Source: Roridomyces roridus
Lineage: Eukaryota; Basidiomycota; Agaricomycetes; Agaricales; Mycenaceae
Length of the DNA: 64,000 nt
Reading direction: 5' to 3'
NCBI GenBank assembly: GCA_029378245.1
Contig: JARKIF010000014.1
Location: 806,001 to 870,000, forward strand
Shown: piece by piece, positions 1 through 11,491 of the stretch
Position numbering within the stretch: position 1 is the stretch's first letter
Layout of the letters: each line of letters starts with the position of its first letter
Position numbers and translations under genes: made by a program
Notes under the pieces: model-generated
What the model was told of the DNA's origin: nothing
What the model saw: the letters and a program-made list of their open reading frames with translations, nothing else
Database searches by the model: none

Positions 1-31
1 ATTTTCTGCTCTCAGCCATCATCTACCTGGC

Positions 32-2667
32 ATGGACGCAGCCTACTCTCGACTCGCTATCCCGTCGTCCGCGAGCAAGCCATTCACAGACTATACGCGC
101 TGGAGACTGCTCGTAAGCGACAGCGGTCGTCACACTTGGAAGTACCTCAAAACAGACGAAGAGTGCGCGAAATGGCCACAGACGTCAGAGGACAAGTTTT
201 GGCTTGGGATGGCTCTGGTTCGTGCCCTTGTTCTACGATTCACGCGTTTTTCTTCATGAACTCCAGAATTATGAGGCGCTTGCTCCTGCCAAAGACCCTC
301 TTGCCGCTGCACGAAACGGGTACACGTTCTACAAGACACTCCAATCTCACGACGGGCACTGGTCTGGCGAATACGGCGGCCCCATGTTTCTGCTGCCGGG
401 TCTTGTAATTGGCTCGTATGTCTCCGGCATGGATTTCAAGCTCGAAGAGAGACAAGAAATGATTCGCTATCTTATGAATCGCGCCAATCCAGAGGATGGT
501 GGATGGGGAATGTGCGTTTCTCTGCTCTTGGTTCGAATCTCCGACCAATTCGTGGCAGCCATGTCGAAGGACATTCTACAGTCTTTGGCACAGGCTTGAA
601 TTACACCGCTCTCCGGCTTCTGGGCATGGATGCAGACCACCCAGTTTGTACCAAGGCCAGAGCGACTCTTCATAAATTAGGCGGCGCGACTGGAATTCCT
701 GCTTGGGGCAAATTCTGGCTTTCCCTGCTGAACGCGTATGATTGGGAGGGTTTGTGTCCGTCTTCCCTTTCCTATTTAATTTCTAAATTGCCTCAGGTAA
801 TAACCCAGTTCCCCCGGAGCTCTGGTATGTTGCGTCGGATGATAAATACCGGATATTGAGCGCTCCGTAGGCTTCTACCCGAATGGCTTCCCTTCCACCC
901 GCATAAATGGTGGATTCACACACGCACCGTCTACGTTCCTATGAGCTACTTGTACGGCGTCCGCTTCACAGCTCCCGAGAATGACCTCATTCTGGCTCTC
1001 CGCGAGGTCAGTCGGTCATTTTCATAGGTTTGCGTATCTGAAATGTCAGTAGGAACTCTACCCCGAGAACTACTACTCCATAAACTGGCCAGCGCAGCGC
1101 AACAACGTCTGCAAAGCCGACCTGTATGCACCCCATTCCACGATTTTCGACATGATCAATGTGGTATTGGGAGGATACGAACACTGCGTCTTGCCTCCTC
1201 TTCGGAAAGCCGCTGTAGCACGCGCGTACCAACTGATTGTATTTGAAGACGAGAACACGGGATATCAGACGCTGGGTCCCGTCTCCAAGATGTTCAACCT
1301 TGTCGCGCGGGCGTATGCGGAAGGTCCCGAAAGCGACGCCTTCCGACTGCATAAAGAGAAGCGGGATGACTTTATGTGGATGGGTGGGGATGGGATGATG
1401 ATGTGCGGAACGAATGGGAGTCAGCTTTGGGATGTTGGTTTCATCACTCAGGCGCTGGTGGAGACGGGATTGGCGGAACTCCCGGAGAACAGGGAGAGCT
1501 TGATCAAGGCGCTAGAGTGGCTGGAGGATAGCCAGGTTTTGGATAATCCGAAACACTATAAGACTTCGTACCGGCATGCGACCAAGGGCGCGTGGGGCTT
1601 TAGGTTTTTCTTCTGCTTGATCGTCCCATTTGAGGTGCTGACATTTCTTCATAGCACCAAAGAGCAAGGCTACACGGTCAGCGACTGCACGGCAGAAGGG
1701 TTGAAAGCCGTCCTGTACCTCCAGAAGGATCTTAGGTCAGCTACTCATCACCTTGCTTTCAAAAAATACCAAATTATTTCACCAGTTTTACACCCAAACT
1801 CATCTCCGACCGGCGCATTTTCGACGCAGTAGATTTGTTACTGACTTTGCAAAATCCCAGCGGCGGGTTTGCCAGCTACGAACCGATCAGAGGGCCGAGA
1901 TGGCTTGAACTCTTGAACCCAGCGGAGGTCTTTGGGGACATCATGATCGAATACTGCTACCCCGAGTGCACGACGTCGGTCATCACTGCACTCTCGATTT
2001 TCCGACAGCATTACAAGGATTATCGTGCGGCTGATATTGCGTGAGTGACCAATTAATTCACATCGAGTATAATTCTCACTACTTGCAGCCGGACCATCAA
2101 AACCGCCATTGTCTACCTGCACGATTGCCAGCAACTTGAAGGAGGCTGGTTTGGCTCTTGGGGCATTTGCTTCACCTATGCGACGCAGTTTGCTCTCGAG
2201 TCTCTCTCGTTGGTAGGCGAGACGTACGAGACGAGCAAGTCCGCTCGGCGAGCTTGTGAGTTCTTGATCGGCAAGCAACGGGCCGACGGCGGATGGGGTG
2301 AGAGTTACAAGAGCTGCGAAGTCGGCAAATGGATCGAGCATGCCGACACACAAGTCGTTCAAACTTGTTGGGCGATCATGGCTCTCATGTACGCTCGTTA
2401 TCCTCACGCGGAACCCCTGGAGCGAGGTGTTGCTTTGGTCATGTCGCGTCAACTGCCCGTATGTTTTCATTTTCATTTTTGCCTCAAACTTGAATTCTTC
2501 AGGACGGTTCATGGCCACAAGAGGCTATCGAAGGCATCTTCAACAAAACTTGTGCCATCGCATACCCCAATTTCAAGTTTTCGTTCCCAATATGGATGCT
2601 GGGTAAAGCACACACTTACTTGAACGATCTCAGGGCGAAAACGAAGACCAACGGTCATTCCAAGTAG
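32..2667 (+). CDS. ERG7: Lanosterol synthase (oxidosqualene cyclase), copy A
   Basis: Cyclises 2,3-oxidosqualene to lanosterol, the first cyclic step of ergosterol synthesis, on the ER or lipid-droplet membrane. The start ATG opens [11 protein letters not shown] and splicing joins ten exons through nine short GT-AG introns (first at 218-266). The catalytic motif DCTAE, whose Asp starts cyclisation, is at 1683-1697. Several QW-type repeats are visible, including GGWGES and the DGSWPQEA region. The spliced protein is about 730 residues, normal for a fungal ERG7. I found no internal stop or frameshift. The last residues ([12 protein letters not shown]) differ from copy B at 49051-51684, which has the same intron positions and a near-identical protein. 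Which copy is the sterol enzyme, and whether the other makes a different triterpene, cannot be told here. Confidence 0.95.
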
Positions 2668-2708
2668 TATACCCAATTATTCTATATGTGTACGTTGTAA
2701 TTGTAAAA

Positions 2709-4732
2709 TCACTTGGCCAGTCGGGCTTCGGCCGCCCGCGCTCGCCGCTCCCTCTCCACTTTCGCCCGCATCTCAGGTGTCAAACCCGCGATGCCCTCCA
2801 CAGCGCCCGAACTCCCGCCAAGTTTGCGAGGTCCAGTCGGATTACGAACAGACTGCTGAACGACAACAGGCGCGGGCTCAGGCTCAGGTTCCGGTTCAGG
2901 CTTGGCCTTGCCTTCCCGTTCTTTAACCCGATCTTTCAGCCCTTTCCTCCGAACCTTCTTCTTCTCCTCCCGCTCCTCCTCCATCTCCTGACTCAACGCA
3001 CTTGGTACACGGGCGGCCCCAAACCAGTCCCACCAATCAGGATGCGCGCCGGCACACCGCCGAAAGACATCGCGGACCGCACGCGTCCGTGCAAGATCAT
3101 ACGCAGTCCGCCGGGAGCCCTTGGCCGGTTTCGGAGAGTCAGACAATGCATCATCACTGTCGTTCTCATCGACTTGTTCCCGAGGAACATCAATAGTCGG
3201 GTCAGCGTGCAAGGTTTCGAGAAGCCAGCTCGTTACATACTCGTGACCTGAACGTGCGGCGAGTTGCAACAAAGTGACTTGTTTTTCGCCTGCCCAATCA
3301 GGGATGCGTGCGTCAACGCCACCCAAGTTGGCTCCTTCCCGCTCCCAAAATGATTTGAGAGGTTCCAAGCGATCCTTGGTAACCATTTCGAGAACCCTCG
3401 ACCATTTGTCGCGGAAGATCTCCTCTTCTTGTGACAATTTTTGTGGTTTTGGTTTTTCGGGGGCGGGGGCAACTACTGTCGGAATGGGTTTCGGTTTGGG
3501 AAGGGATGCGAAGTATGCTTCGTCCTGAGCGCGAAGTGCTTCCTCTGTGAGGTGCGAATTTTGGCCTGGGTCAATTCGGCCAGGCAACGAGAGAGTTCAG
3601 ATTGCGTCGGTCGGCGAGTTGGGAATGGGAACGTCCGCAATCGCCCATCGCCTTTCGCGATGACGCAGCCGTCGTAATCTATGAAGATCTTGCGGTTAGC
3701 GCCGCTGGCACGAATCCAGATGCGCTCGCAGGCGTCGATCTCTTCCGCCCAGTCTTGTATGAGATTTCGAATATCCTGGTCGTGTGAGCAAATGCAGAGA
3801 GCCGGAAGACAAACGCACATCTCGTAGGGCTTGCTCCCCGTATCGTCGAAGTTGAGCACCAGAACTCTTGGCGTTCCCTTTCGCGTTATCATTTAGACTC
3901 TGAGATCCACCCTGCTTACGCCGAGCTGCAAAAATTAGATGGAGTAAAACTACAAGGAACCACGACTCACTGGTGTACCGATGAAACGTCTTGTGTTTCA
4001 AAACCTCGGTGTCTGGCTTCGGCTTTTTGGGTTTCTTCTTCTTCTGAGACTCGTCATCTTGTTCGTCAGCAGAGTCCCTGCTAACGCGGACGATTGCACC
4101 AGCAAAATGACCTCCCGCGACCATGAACATGGCCCACGTGCGCCCTCCCTCTTGCATGCCTTTGAGCTCTTCTAGTAATCTGACTGAGGCACGCCGGTAT
4201 TAAATAATGCTTTGTATGCTCCGAGCTGGGTTGCCGGAGGCGAGTGAAACCACGCGAGGGCAGTCTGAGGCAAGGTTTTTCTGTTTTCGTCGGAAGACTG
4301 TGAGCGCGCCTTGCGTTTCGTCCTGTTGACCAGAGCGTTTACGGCGTCGTCTGAATCATCCGAATCGCTCTCCTCCGACGCAGAGCCAGATATCGAGTCT
4401 TCCAGCGCTAGAGAAGAATGAGTAAGTCAAACCGGCCCTTGGAAAGTATTCTACCGTCGACTAGCTTGGAAAATTCCACTTCAGAAACAGGGCTGGCCGC
4501 CGTTCAATTTTGTCTTGACATTGTATCGGTGCCAATCGGAGCGATAATGCGCGCGTTGTTCCTCGACATCTGCGAAGCTGGCCCCATTGCAGATGTTGCA
4601 TGCCCGAGCGCCGCTTGTGGATGGGAGTTGCTGCTGGACGGGAGATGGCGATCTGGGACGAGGTTGTTCGCCGACGAGATTTCGGGGGGTGAGAGTGGCG
4701 AGGAGCTCGACGGGAATTGAGTAAACGTGCAT
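2709..4732 (-). CDS. VMS1: Vms1/ANKZF1-family peptidyl-tRNA hydrolase, frame broken twice
   Basis: Vms1/ANKZF1 releases nascent chains from stalled 60S ribosomes and works with Cdc48/p97 in mitochondrial and ribosome quality control. In order I see a C2H2 finger (CNICNGASF...HYRSDWHRYN), a VLRF1 domain (MFMVAGGHFAGAIV, then RKQGGSQS with the Gln needed for hydrolysis, then ASGANRKIFIDYDG), ankyrin-like segments (TLLQLAARSGHEYV; TAYDLARTRAVRDVF), a lysine/glutamate-rich stretch, and a C-terminal Arg/Ala-rich helix (ERERRARAAEARL) resembling a VCP-interacting motif. Introns separate the VLRF1 pieces. Two frame breaks remain: a CCC run at 4490-4492 where CC restores NGGQPVSEVEF, and one missing base near 3557 where AK(I)SHLTEEA needs another T on the coding strand. 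No intron fits either place. It is a sequence error or a decaying allele. Confidence 0.85.
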
Positions 4733-4938
4733 GGATGAAACTAACTGAATAACGGGGATGCTATACAGGACGATGAAGGGGTATAAGAGGCTACACGGTA
4801 CCGCGATGCAGTCGAAGCGAGTCAAATGATCGCCTTCCCGATTTGGGCAGAGTACCGGAATCAGTTCACCACGTAACCACACGTACTGACTTCAAGAACA
4901 ATTCCTATGCATCAACACTACCTTTGCTCTGAACCACC

Positions 4939-5832
4939 ATGGCAGACTTTGCAGACAGGCCCCTGAAGCAGCTCATCCTATTCGACTGCGACGAAACTCT
5001 GACAGCCAGCTCGTCAGCCAGCTGCACCCGAGATGGTCGCGGCCCTCAAAGCTCTGCGCCAGAAGGCGGTCATCGGCGTTGTTAGCGGGTCGAATTTGAG
5101 CAAAATCTCTGAGCAGCTCGGTCGGTGGCGCCATCGTCTACTGGAAAAGTTAACAAACGCGAGGTAGCTGTGGACGACTTTGACTATGTGTTTGCGGAGA
5201 ACGGTCTCGTGGCATACAAATTGGGGAAGCAGCTCGAAGCGCAGACCTTCATCAAGTTCATTGGAGAGGACCGCTACAAGACTCTTGTTAATTTCATCTT
5301 GCACTACATCGCCGACATGGATATTCCAATAAAACGGTATGCACTCGCTCGTTCCCGTTGATCTCAATGCGAACGATATCAGAGGGACCTTTGTCGAGTT
5401 CCGCAGCGGGATGATCAACGTGAGCCCTCTAGGGCGCAATGCGACGTGATAATCCAGCTTCCCCTTCCCGGACCTATATTGATGGACCTTTGTAGCATCG
5501 AGGAACGGAATGCATTCGAGGCGTACGACAAGGAACACAATCTCCGGGCGACATTTGTCAAAGTCCTGCAAGAGAAATTCGCGGACTACGGCTTAAAGTG
5601 GTCTGTGGGCGGAAAAATTTCATTCGATATATTCCCCAACGGATGGGACAAGACATACGCCTTGAAGCACGTTGTGGACGAGGGGTTCGAGGAGATCCAC
5701 TTTTTTGGTGACAAGACAGACAAGGGTGGCAATGACCACGAAATCTATGCCGATCCCAGGACCGTCGGGCACAGCGTCAAAGATCCCGCGCATACGCTTC
5801 AACTTCTGAAGGAGCTGTTTTTGGAGGTTTAG
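4939..5832 (+). pseudogene. SEC53: Phosphomannomutase, 5' end damaged
   Basis: Phosphomannomutase converts mannose-6-phosphate to mannose-1-phosphate for GDP-mannose and glycosylation. Most of the eukaryotic PMM fold is intact: [39 protein letters not shown] (across two introns), [18 protein letters not shown], and [16 protein letters not shown]. The N-terminal HAD motif, normally DxDGTLTPAR, is damaged. It reads DCDET at 4984-4998, so the conserved Gly is Glu. An extra G near 5005 then shifts the frame before ARQPAAPEMVAALKAL. The two defects lie within 25 bases. Splicing between 5120 and 5173 is only provisional. PMM is essential in yeast, so either this is an error-rich stretch or a working copy exists elsewhere. 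I label it pseudogene tentatively. Confidence 0.7.
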
Positions 5833-6028
5833 GAGGTTGAGGACGGATATATCCTTGAGAAGATTGCACCAACGGGCTGCCCGGGGACAAATGTCAGGAT
5901 GACCACTGTGAATAATTTAAATAGCACGGACTTTTACGGAATTCGCTGAACCGGAGAGCGTATGTGCCGCTTGCCGGTGAGATGAGCAGTATAAAATACC
6001 AGAGGGACCACCGCTGCCCAGTACAGTA

Positions 6029-6553
6029 ATGCCTCTCTACGAAGTCTGGCACAGTTGCCCCCTCACGCAGGCCCAGCACGCTGACCTCGCAGAACGGATC
6101 ACGACGATCCACACTACGGTGTTCACCGTCCCCGCCGCCTTTGTGCACGTCCGCTTCACCAACTGCGGGACGACAGAACACTACCTCGGAGGCAAAAAGC
6201 GTACCGGGACGATGAATATGGTCATCGCCAATGTGCGCACGGGGTCATCACGGTCACAAGACCAATACGAATCACTGTGCCGCCAAGTCGAAGCGGCATG
6301 GATAGCAGCCGTTGGCGCCCCGGCGACTCAGGCCGAGACCAACGTCGAATTTGCCGGCATATTCATACATGGCGTCAGGACGGCGGGATACGAACAGGGC
6401 TTTATGCGCCCGCTGGCCGGGGGGGATAGCGCCTGGATACGTGAAAACCTGCCCCAGTTCCAGACCCTGGCAGACGGTGGCAATGTGTTCTTTCAAGGCA
6501 TGATCGCGGAGCTGAAAGAGCGTGAAGACTTCAAGTCTGTGTTTGAAAGTTGA
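6029..6553 (+). CDS. Tautomerase-superfamily protein (cis-CaaD-like)
   Basis: A single-exon gene of 174 residues starting MPLYEVWHSCPL. Members of the tautomerase superfamily use the N-terminal proline, exposed after removal of Met, as catalytic base, and Pro is residue 2 here. The run HTTVFTVPAAFVHVRFT and the later segment HYLGGKKRTGTMNMVIANV fit the fungal putative oxalocrotonate-tautomerase family (Tautomerase_3 type, related to cis-3-chloroacrylic acid dehalogenase). The substrate is unknown. It follows the PMM gene by about 200 bp on the same strand and has its own start, so it is not an operon. The frame is clean. Confidence 0.75.
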   Translation: MPLYEVWHSCPLTQAQHADLAERITTIHTTVFTVPAAFVHVRFTNCGTTEHYLGGKKRTGTMNMVIANVRTGSSRSQDQYESLCRQVEAAWIAAVGAPATQAETNVEFAGIFIHGVRTAGYEQGFMRPLAGGDSAWIRENLPQFQTLADGGNVFFQGMIAELKEREDFKSVFES

Positions 6554-6594
6554 TGGTACTCTGTTGTATCGACATTGAACGTAGCTACCTGATA

Positions 6595-8049
6595 TCAGTA
6601 CACTGTGTACACCCACCAGTCACCGGCCTGCGGCTCCTGATGAAATTCTTCAAGCACCAACGTCATCCCAACCTTCCTGAGAGTTTCCCATGTTGGATGG
6701 GTCGTCACCATGGCCGTGAAAACAACCATCTCATCCGTCCCCACGTAATGGAAATGAAAATCTTGCAACAAGGATCGACGCCACCTTGAAAAAAGCATTT
6801 CCAACGTTGCGTTTGAGGAAGGACTTGTATATTCCCAAGGCGTGTCGGAGGGCGTGAAGTTGGCAATGTGCAGGGATTGCAGCCGAGGGAGGAATCCGGC
6901 ATCCGAATACAGTCGCTCGAGAAGAGCATCCATAGAAGCAGCGATCTGGAGTCGAACCGTGACCAGGGATTGCAAACATTCGAGGCATCGCAGCAGATCC
7001 CTTTCTGAGACCGGCATGAGACACAAGGTCAGTTCCTCGAGCTGCAACGAGGAGCGAGCCACGAAGGAAAGGAATTCGCTGACGTCCTCCGGTGGGCGAC
7101 TTCTAGGATCCTCGAATTTGAGGTTCAGATTTCTGAGAGCGGGAAGTGTGAGGCTCCTCAGGAGGCTCATCACGAGCAGTGGCATTGTCCTGTTATCGGC
7201 GCGCTCGAACAGAGTTAAACTCTGAAGACGGGGCATGGATGGAAGGAGGAGTGTCGGTTCAGGCGACGCGACTTTGAGGTAAAGGGAGCAGTGCGTCAAG
7301 CTCACTCCGGTTCGCAGGACATCGATGCTTTCTTGAATACTGGTATCTTCTGACCTATAAATCTCGATCGATTGCCACGGTAGGGCTAATGCTGTCCATG
7401 GCGCGAGAAGCTGGACTTCACGAAGCATGGGCGCGTTCGCCAGTGTGCGCGCAGGCAGTGTCGGAAAAGGCGCTGCTCACAGTATTTGACATTCCACGAT
7501 CAGTTTGCGTAGCATGGGAAATTTTCCGGTGACTGGGAACGCGACTGGGAACAGTTCTGCCATGTGGCTGGAGTAAAGGAGGAACGATATGTTCTGCCAT
7601 TGGGGCGAATGGTCGCCAATGGTACGCAAAACCGCCTTTAACTGGGATTGATCCAAGGGATTTTGGAAGATATTGTAGGTGTGCCCGTGGGTCTTGATTG
7701 AGAGCGGCATGCTACCTGCCCTCGAAATCCAGTCGCAGCAAAGGATGTCCAACTTTTTCAGATCACGGAACCACTCAAGGTTGATGGACAAGGATGACCA
7801 GAGGGCAGGTGTCGTCATTGCGATTTCTCTCCATTGCTCGCATATCCGCAACAAGACCAGAGGCGCCTCTAAGAGATCGGGTTTGATGAACTCGTCCTCT
7901 GGCAGGCAGTGAACGAAAATTAGGGCAGTAATTTCGGGCGGAAGGGTGAGAATGAGACGACGAGAGACGCGTGCATATGAGAGTGTGCCGTTCTCGCACC
8001 GAACGATGCGGAACTGTCTTTGATAGTCTGTCGCGTTGAACATCGACAT
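6595..8049 (-). pseudogene. F-box protein 1, interrupted by an in-frame TGA
   Basis: N-terminal F-box-like domain (LPPEITALIFVHCLPEDEF...APLVLLRICEQWREIAMTTPALWSSL) followed by a leucine-rich region with segments such as TLPALRNLNLKF and LEELTLCLMPVSERDLLRCLE. F-box proteins are substrate adaptors of SCF ubiquitin ligases. The start MSMFNATDYQ matches the N-termini of five paralogues in this window. A TGA at 7477-7479 interrupts the frame, and the frame continues unchanged after it (AAPFPTLPARTLANAPMLREVQLL), aligning with the intact copies. A weak alternative is an intron starting at the GTGAGC beside the stop, but it would remove residues the paralogues keep. A recent pseudogene is most likely. 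Confidence 0.75.
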
Positions 8050-8259
8050 TGGGACGCCGACTGGATTGATTGGTGGATTTCAACACAACGGCAGTTGCGA
8101 AAATGCAAGCGTTGGCGTGGACGGAGCAAAGCATAGAGCCATCTGATCTTGATCTAGAAATCAGATCAAGGGGACGAACGCGGTGGCGTGAAGAAAGCCT
8201 GACCATGAACATGTAATTCACATGTAACTACTCTACAGGGTTACTTTTCAACATTCACC

Positions 8260-9687
8260 TCACCAGTCTACCCACCAGGATTCATAGCGGAGCTCCCGAG
8301 AAAACTTTCCAAACACCAATTCCATTCCCAACCCCTCGCACCTTTTGTATCTCGTGTCGGACTTGAGCCTCGCCGTGAAAGCAGCGATCGCCTTGCTGCC
8401 CCCATGATTGAAATGAACGGTGCTTAACGGCAATCGAGGACCCAAACGCCGTGCTGATAACATCTCTAGCATGGTTTCCGAGTCAGGGCTCGTGTAATCG
8501 CGGGGTGTATGCTGCCATGACGGCGAGAAGTTGACAAGATGTAGGGAGTCAAGTTGTGGAAGGAATCCGTCGTCGGGAATAAGCCGCCCGATGAACGCAT
8601 CCATGGACGCGGGGAGCTGAAGACGAAGGGTGACGAGGGACCGTAAACACTCGAGGCACCGCAACAGGTCCGCGTCGGATGAGGGTAAGAGGCACAGAGT
8701 CAATGCTTCGAGCTGAAGTGAGGAGCGACGGGCGAAGGATATAAACTCGGTTATATCAGCAGCCAGGCGATTTTCTGGATCCGTGAATTTGAGAGCGAGA
8801 TGTTTGAGATTTGGAAGTGTCAGACCCCGCAGAAGGTCCATGATGAGCAGTGAATGCTCGTCAGCTCTCTCGAGCAAGGTCAAGTCCTGGAGGTTGGTGA
8901 TGGGGGGAAGCGATGTGATGGTCGGGACGGAGTCTAGAGAAAGATGGCAATAGGTGAGGTTGATTCCTTCACGCAGGACATCGATGCTCTGTAAAATGCT
9001 AATCCTTTCGGCCGTGTATTCTCGTATGGACTGCCACGGCAAGACCAATTCTGGCCATGACGCCACAAGGAAGTGAACCTCGCGAAGCAGACTAGCCTGC
9101 GCTAGTACGCGTGCAGGATATCCATCGTAAATTGCCTCGGACTGGCATTCCACGATAAACTTTCGCAGCATCGGGAACTTTCCGTCGACTGGGAATAGTT
9201 TACCCGAGTGTGCAGGATAGAGGAGAAACTAAACATTCTGCCAATGGAATGAATGTTTCTCCAGCATGCGCAGAACACGATTAAACTGGGACAAGTCCAG
9301 CGGCTTTTGAGGGACACAATACCCGTCGTGAAGCTTGATTGCCAGTGGCACACTGCCAGACCGCGATATCCAGTCGCAAAACAGGACATCAACAGCTTCG
9401 CGGTAATGGAACCACTCAAAGTCAATGAACAAGGATGACCAGAGGGTGGGGGTGGCCACAGCGATTTGTCTCCATTGCTTGCATATCCGCAACAGGACAA
9501 GAGGCGTCACTGAGGGATCGGGTTCAATGAACTCGTCGTCTGGCAGGCAATGAACGAAAATCAGGGCAGTTATTTCGGGCGGAAGGGTGAGAATGAGACT
9601 GGAGGCTGGGCCATATGAGAGGGAACCGTCCTCGCGTTGGACGATGCGGTGCTGCATCTGGTAGTCTGTCGCGTTGGACACCGCCAT
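8260..9687 (-). pseudogene. F-box protein 2, interrupted by an in-frame TAG
   Basis: Same family and orientation as F-box 1, about 210 bp upstream of it. It starts MAVSNATDYQMQHRIV, carries the F-box motif (LPPEITALIFVHCLPDDEF...LVLLRICKQWRQIAVATPTLWSSL) and continues into leucine-rich segments (TLPNLKHLALKFTDPENR; LEALTLCLLPSSDADLLRCLE). A TAG at 9229-9231 falls between HWQNV and FLLYPAHSGKLFPVDGKF, where paralogues have Arg, Cys or Ser. The frame on both sides is otherwise open and alignable, so this is one nonsense substitution rather than a gene boundary. With F-box 1 it makes a pair of adjacent copies each lost by a single stop. Confidence 0.75.
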
Positions 9688-9920
9688 TGGGATGTCGGAA
9701 AACAAGCGGCGGCGCAGTCAAGGCGCAGTGTGCAGACGCGGTTGAAGCAAAGCCGTCGGCCGAACAAAGCCATCTGATCGCATATCATACTCGTCAGAAA
9801 CTTTCAAACATATCGATGTCTACTACAAAAGTAATCCGTCGACCTTGTTCTACGCCAGAAGATCCACAGAACATACATCATCGAGCGCATTCCCAGCTTG
9901 AATTCGTCTCGTTTCCAGAA

Positions 9921-11377
9921 TCACCAGTCCGACAACTCTGATTCATCCCACGATTTCAATATGAGATTAAGAAGGTGCTTGTCGTGCTCCTTTTTGACAA
10001 GTCTGCAAGGCCCAACCTCCTGATGCCAACGATGGTTCATGTCTCGTCTCGATATACGAGCGGGGTAAACAGCTTCCCCTTCGACCCCACCCCAATCAAA
10101 GTCGACGATTTTGACCTGCATCGAATCCGACGCTGCTTCAATCATGATGTTTCGTAAATCACCATGCACGAGATTCCTGCTATGCAGGAGATTGACCGCT
10201 TCTTCGAGTTGATGCCTCATCTCGAGTGTGAAATCTTTGCCGATCTGCTGCCAGTGCCAAAGCGTTGAACCGTGTACCAACTGCATCACTACCATCATGT
10301 AGCCTTCCTGGACCATGTATACACCTTGCAGTATCGGAGCGAAACCCTTGTCTGCCAGTGTTTGATGGGCGATCTGGGAGTATGTACGGGTGAACTTGAC
10401 GGCCCACAACTTGTCATCAAGCTCCGCAACGTAGTTGGCGTAGGCAGGGTGTTGAGAGAATTGTGATCCGGGGCGAATCAACGAGCCATCTCTCCCAAGT
10501 TTCCCGAGAAATTTCAGCTCCGGGAGCGCAGAGCCATCGGGAGAAATCGGATGCGGGAACAGGGCTGAGAGCGGGTCTCCTGGCTCTTTGCGGGCAGCAA
10601 AGTGCAATTTTTTGAGTTCTTTTGCTGCACGTATGAGAGCCCCAAACAAGGCTGCGATGGTATGGAGAGTCGCATTGGGGTCTTTGCCATACATTAGATC
10701 AAAGATACCCAGATAATCAACTCGAACGGCGCCATCCAGCATGATCGCAGATGAGACCGAAATCTGAGGACCAGAGATACCGAGGATTATAACGGGAAAG
10801 CAGAAGTGGAACGTAGCTGACCGGTTCTGACAAAGTTGAGCTCCAGAAGACGCAGCCGATGGCACAAGAGAGTTACCTCCTCAGAACTCAATCGTTGTTC
10901 ATAGTCTAGGATGCCCTGCAAGCGAGGATCGCCCGGTGAGCCCAGCTCCTTGAACTCGGCTATGATGTGGTTTCTCCAAGAGCCGGCCATTATTGGGCGG
11001 CTTGCCGCTGACGCCCACTCTCCTGGCCCAAAACAAGCGTCTAGAAATGATTTGAGGGCTTCGACGCATTGACGTTCGTTTACATCAGAGGCGCTGATTT
11101 GGTTGATAAATTCATCGACTTGACCAACGAATACCGGGTCTTGTTGGATTTTTTCAAATTGCTCTGGTAGGTGTGAAAGGTCATGTGAAAGTCTGGCTAA
11201 CTGGGGGACGAACAACCCAACAGCCGGGCCTAGAGTGTTTACCGGGCGGTGGGTGGTGTGTCCTCGATGCACGGCCGGAGCAGAGCGCGTGTTGTCGCTG
11301 GGAGGCGAGGAATTTCTGGAACTCAGGACAGTCATCATGCGACCTTGAGAAGAGTCGATGAGTTTGAGCGGGCGCAT
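9921..11377 (-). CDS. Protein-kinase-like protein, fungal expansion type, one frameshift
   Basis: The C-terminal half reads as a reduced kinase fold: LWAVKFTRTYS (a VAVK-like Lys), a hinge (MVVMQLVHGSTLW), a catalytic loop HGDLRNIM instead of HRDLKxxN, and a metal-binding motif VDFDWGG instead of DFG. This pattern is common in large basidiomycete kinase-like families of unknown function. The N-terminal part (from 11377) is helical with no motif I recognise. The halves are in different frames near 10815. The join LNFVRTGQ(P)TFHFCFPVIIL needs one extra C, as expected for a CC read as C, and no splice site is available. Alternatively these are two separate short genes, which I think less likely. 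Confidence 0.6.
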
Positions 11378-11491
11378 AGCATGGCACTCTCACCAAGGGC
11401 CAGAGGGAGGAGAGGAAGTGATCGTTCGCTCACTGATGGCGCATCTTTCAGCATTTGAATGGCTGCAAACAGTTCAGTTCATGCCTACGAG

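Noticed and set aside
1838..2518. Minus-strand ORF across ERG7 copy A
   Set aside because: Shadow frame; the plus strand encodes conserved cyclase exons with matching introns.
7418..7480. Intron with GTGAGC donor at the F-box 1 stop codon
   Set aside because: It would remove about 20 residues that align with the intact paralogues. A nonsense substitution explains the data better.
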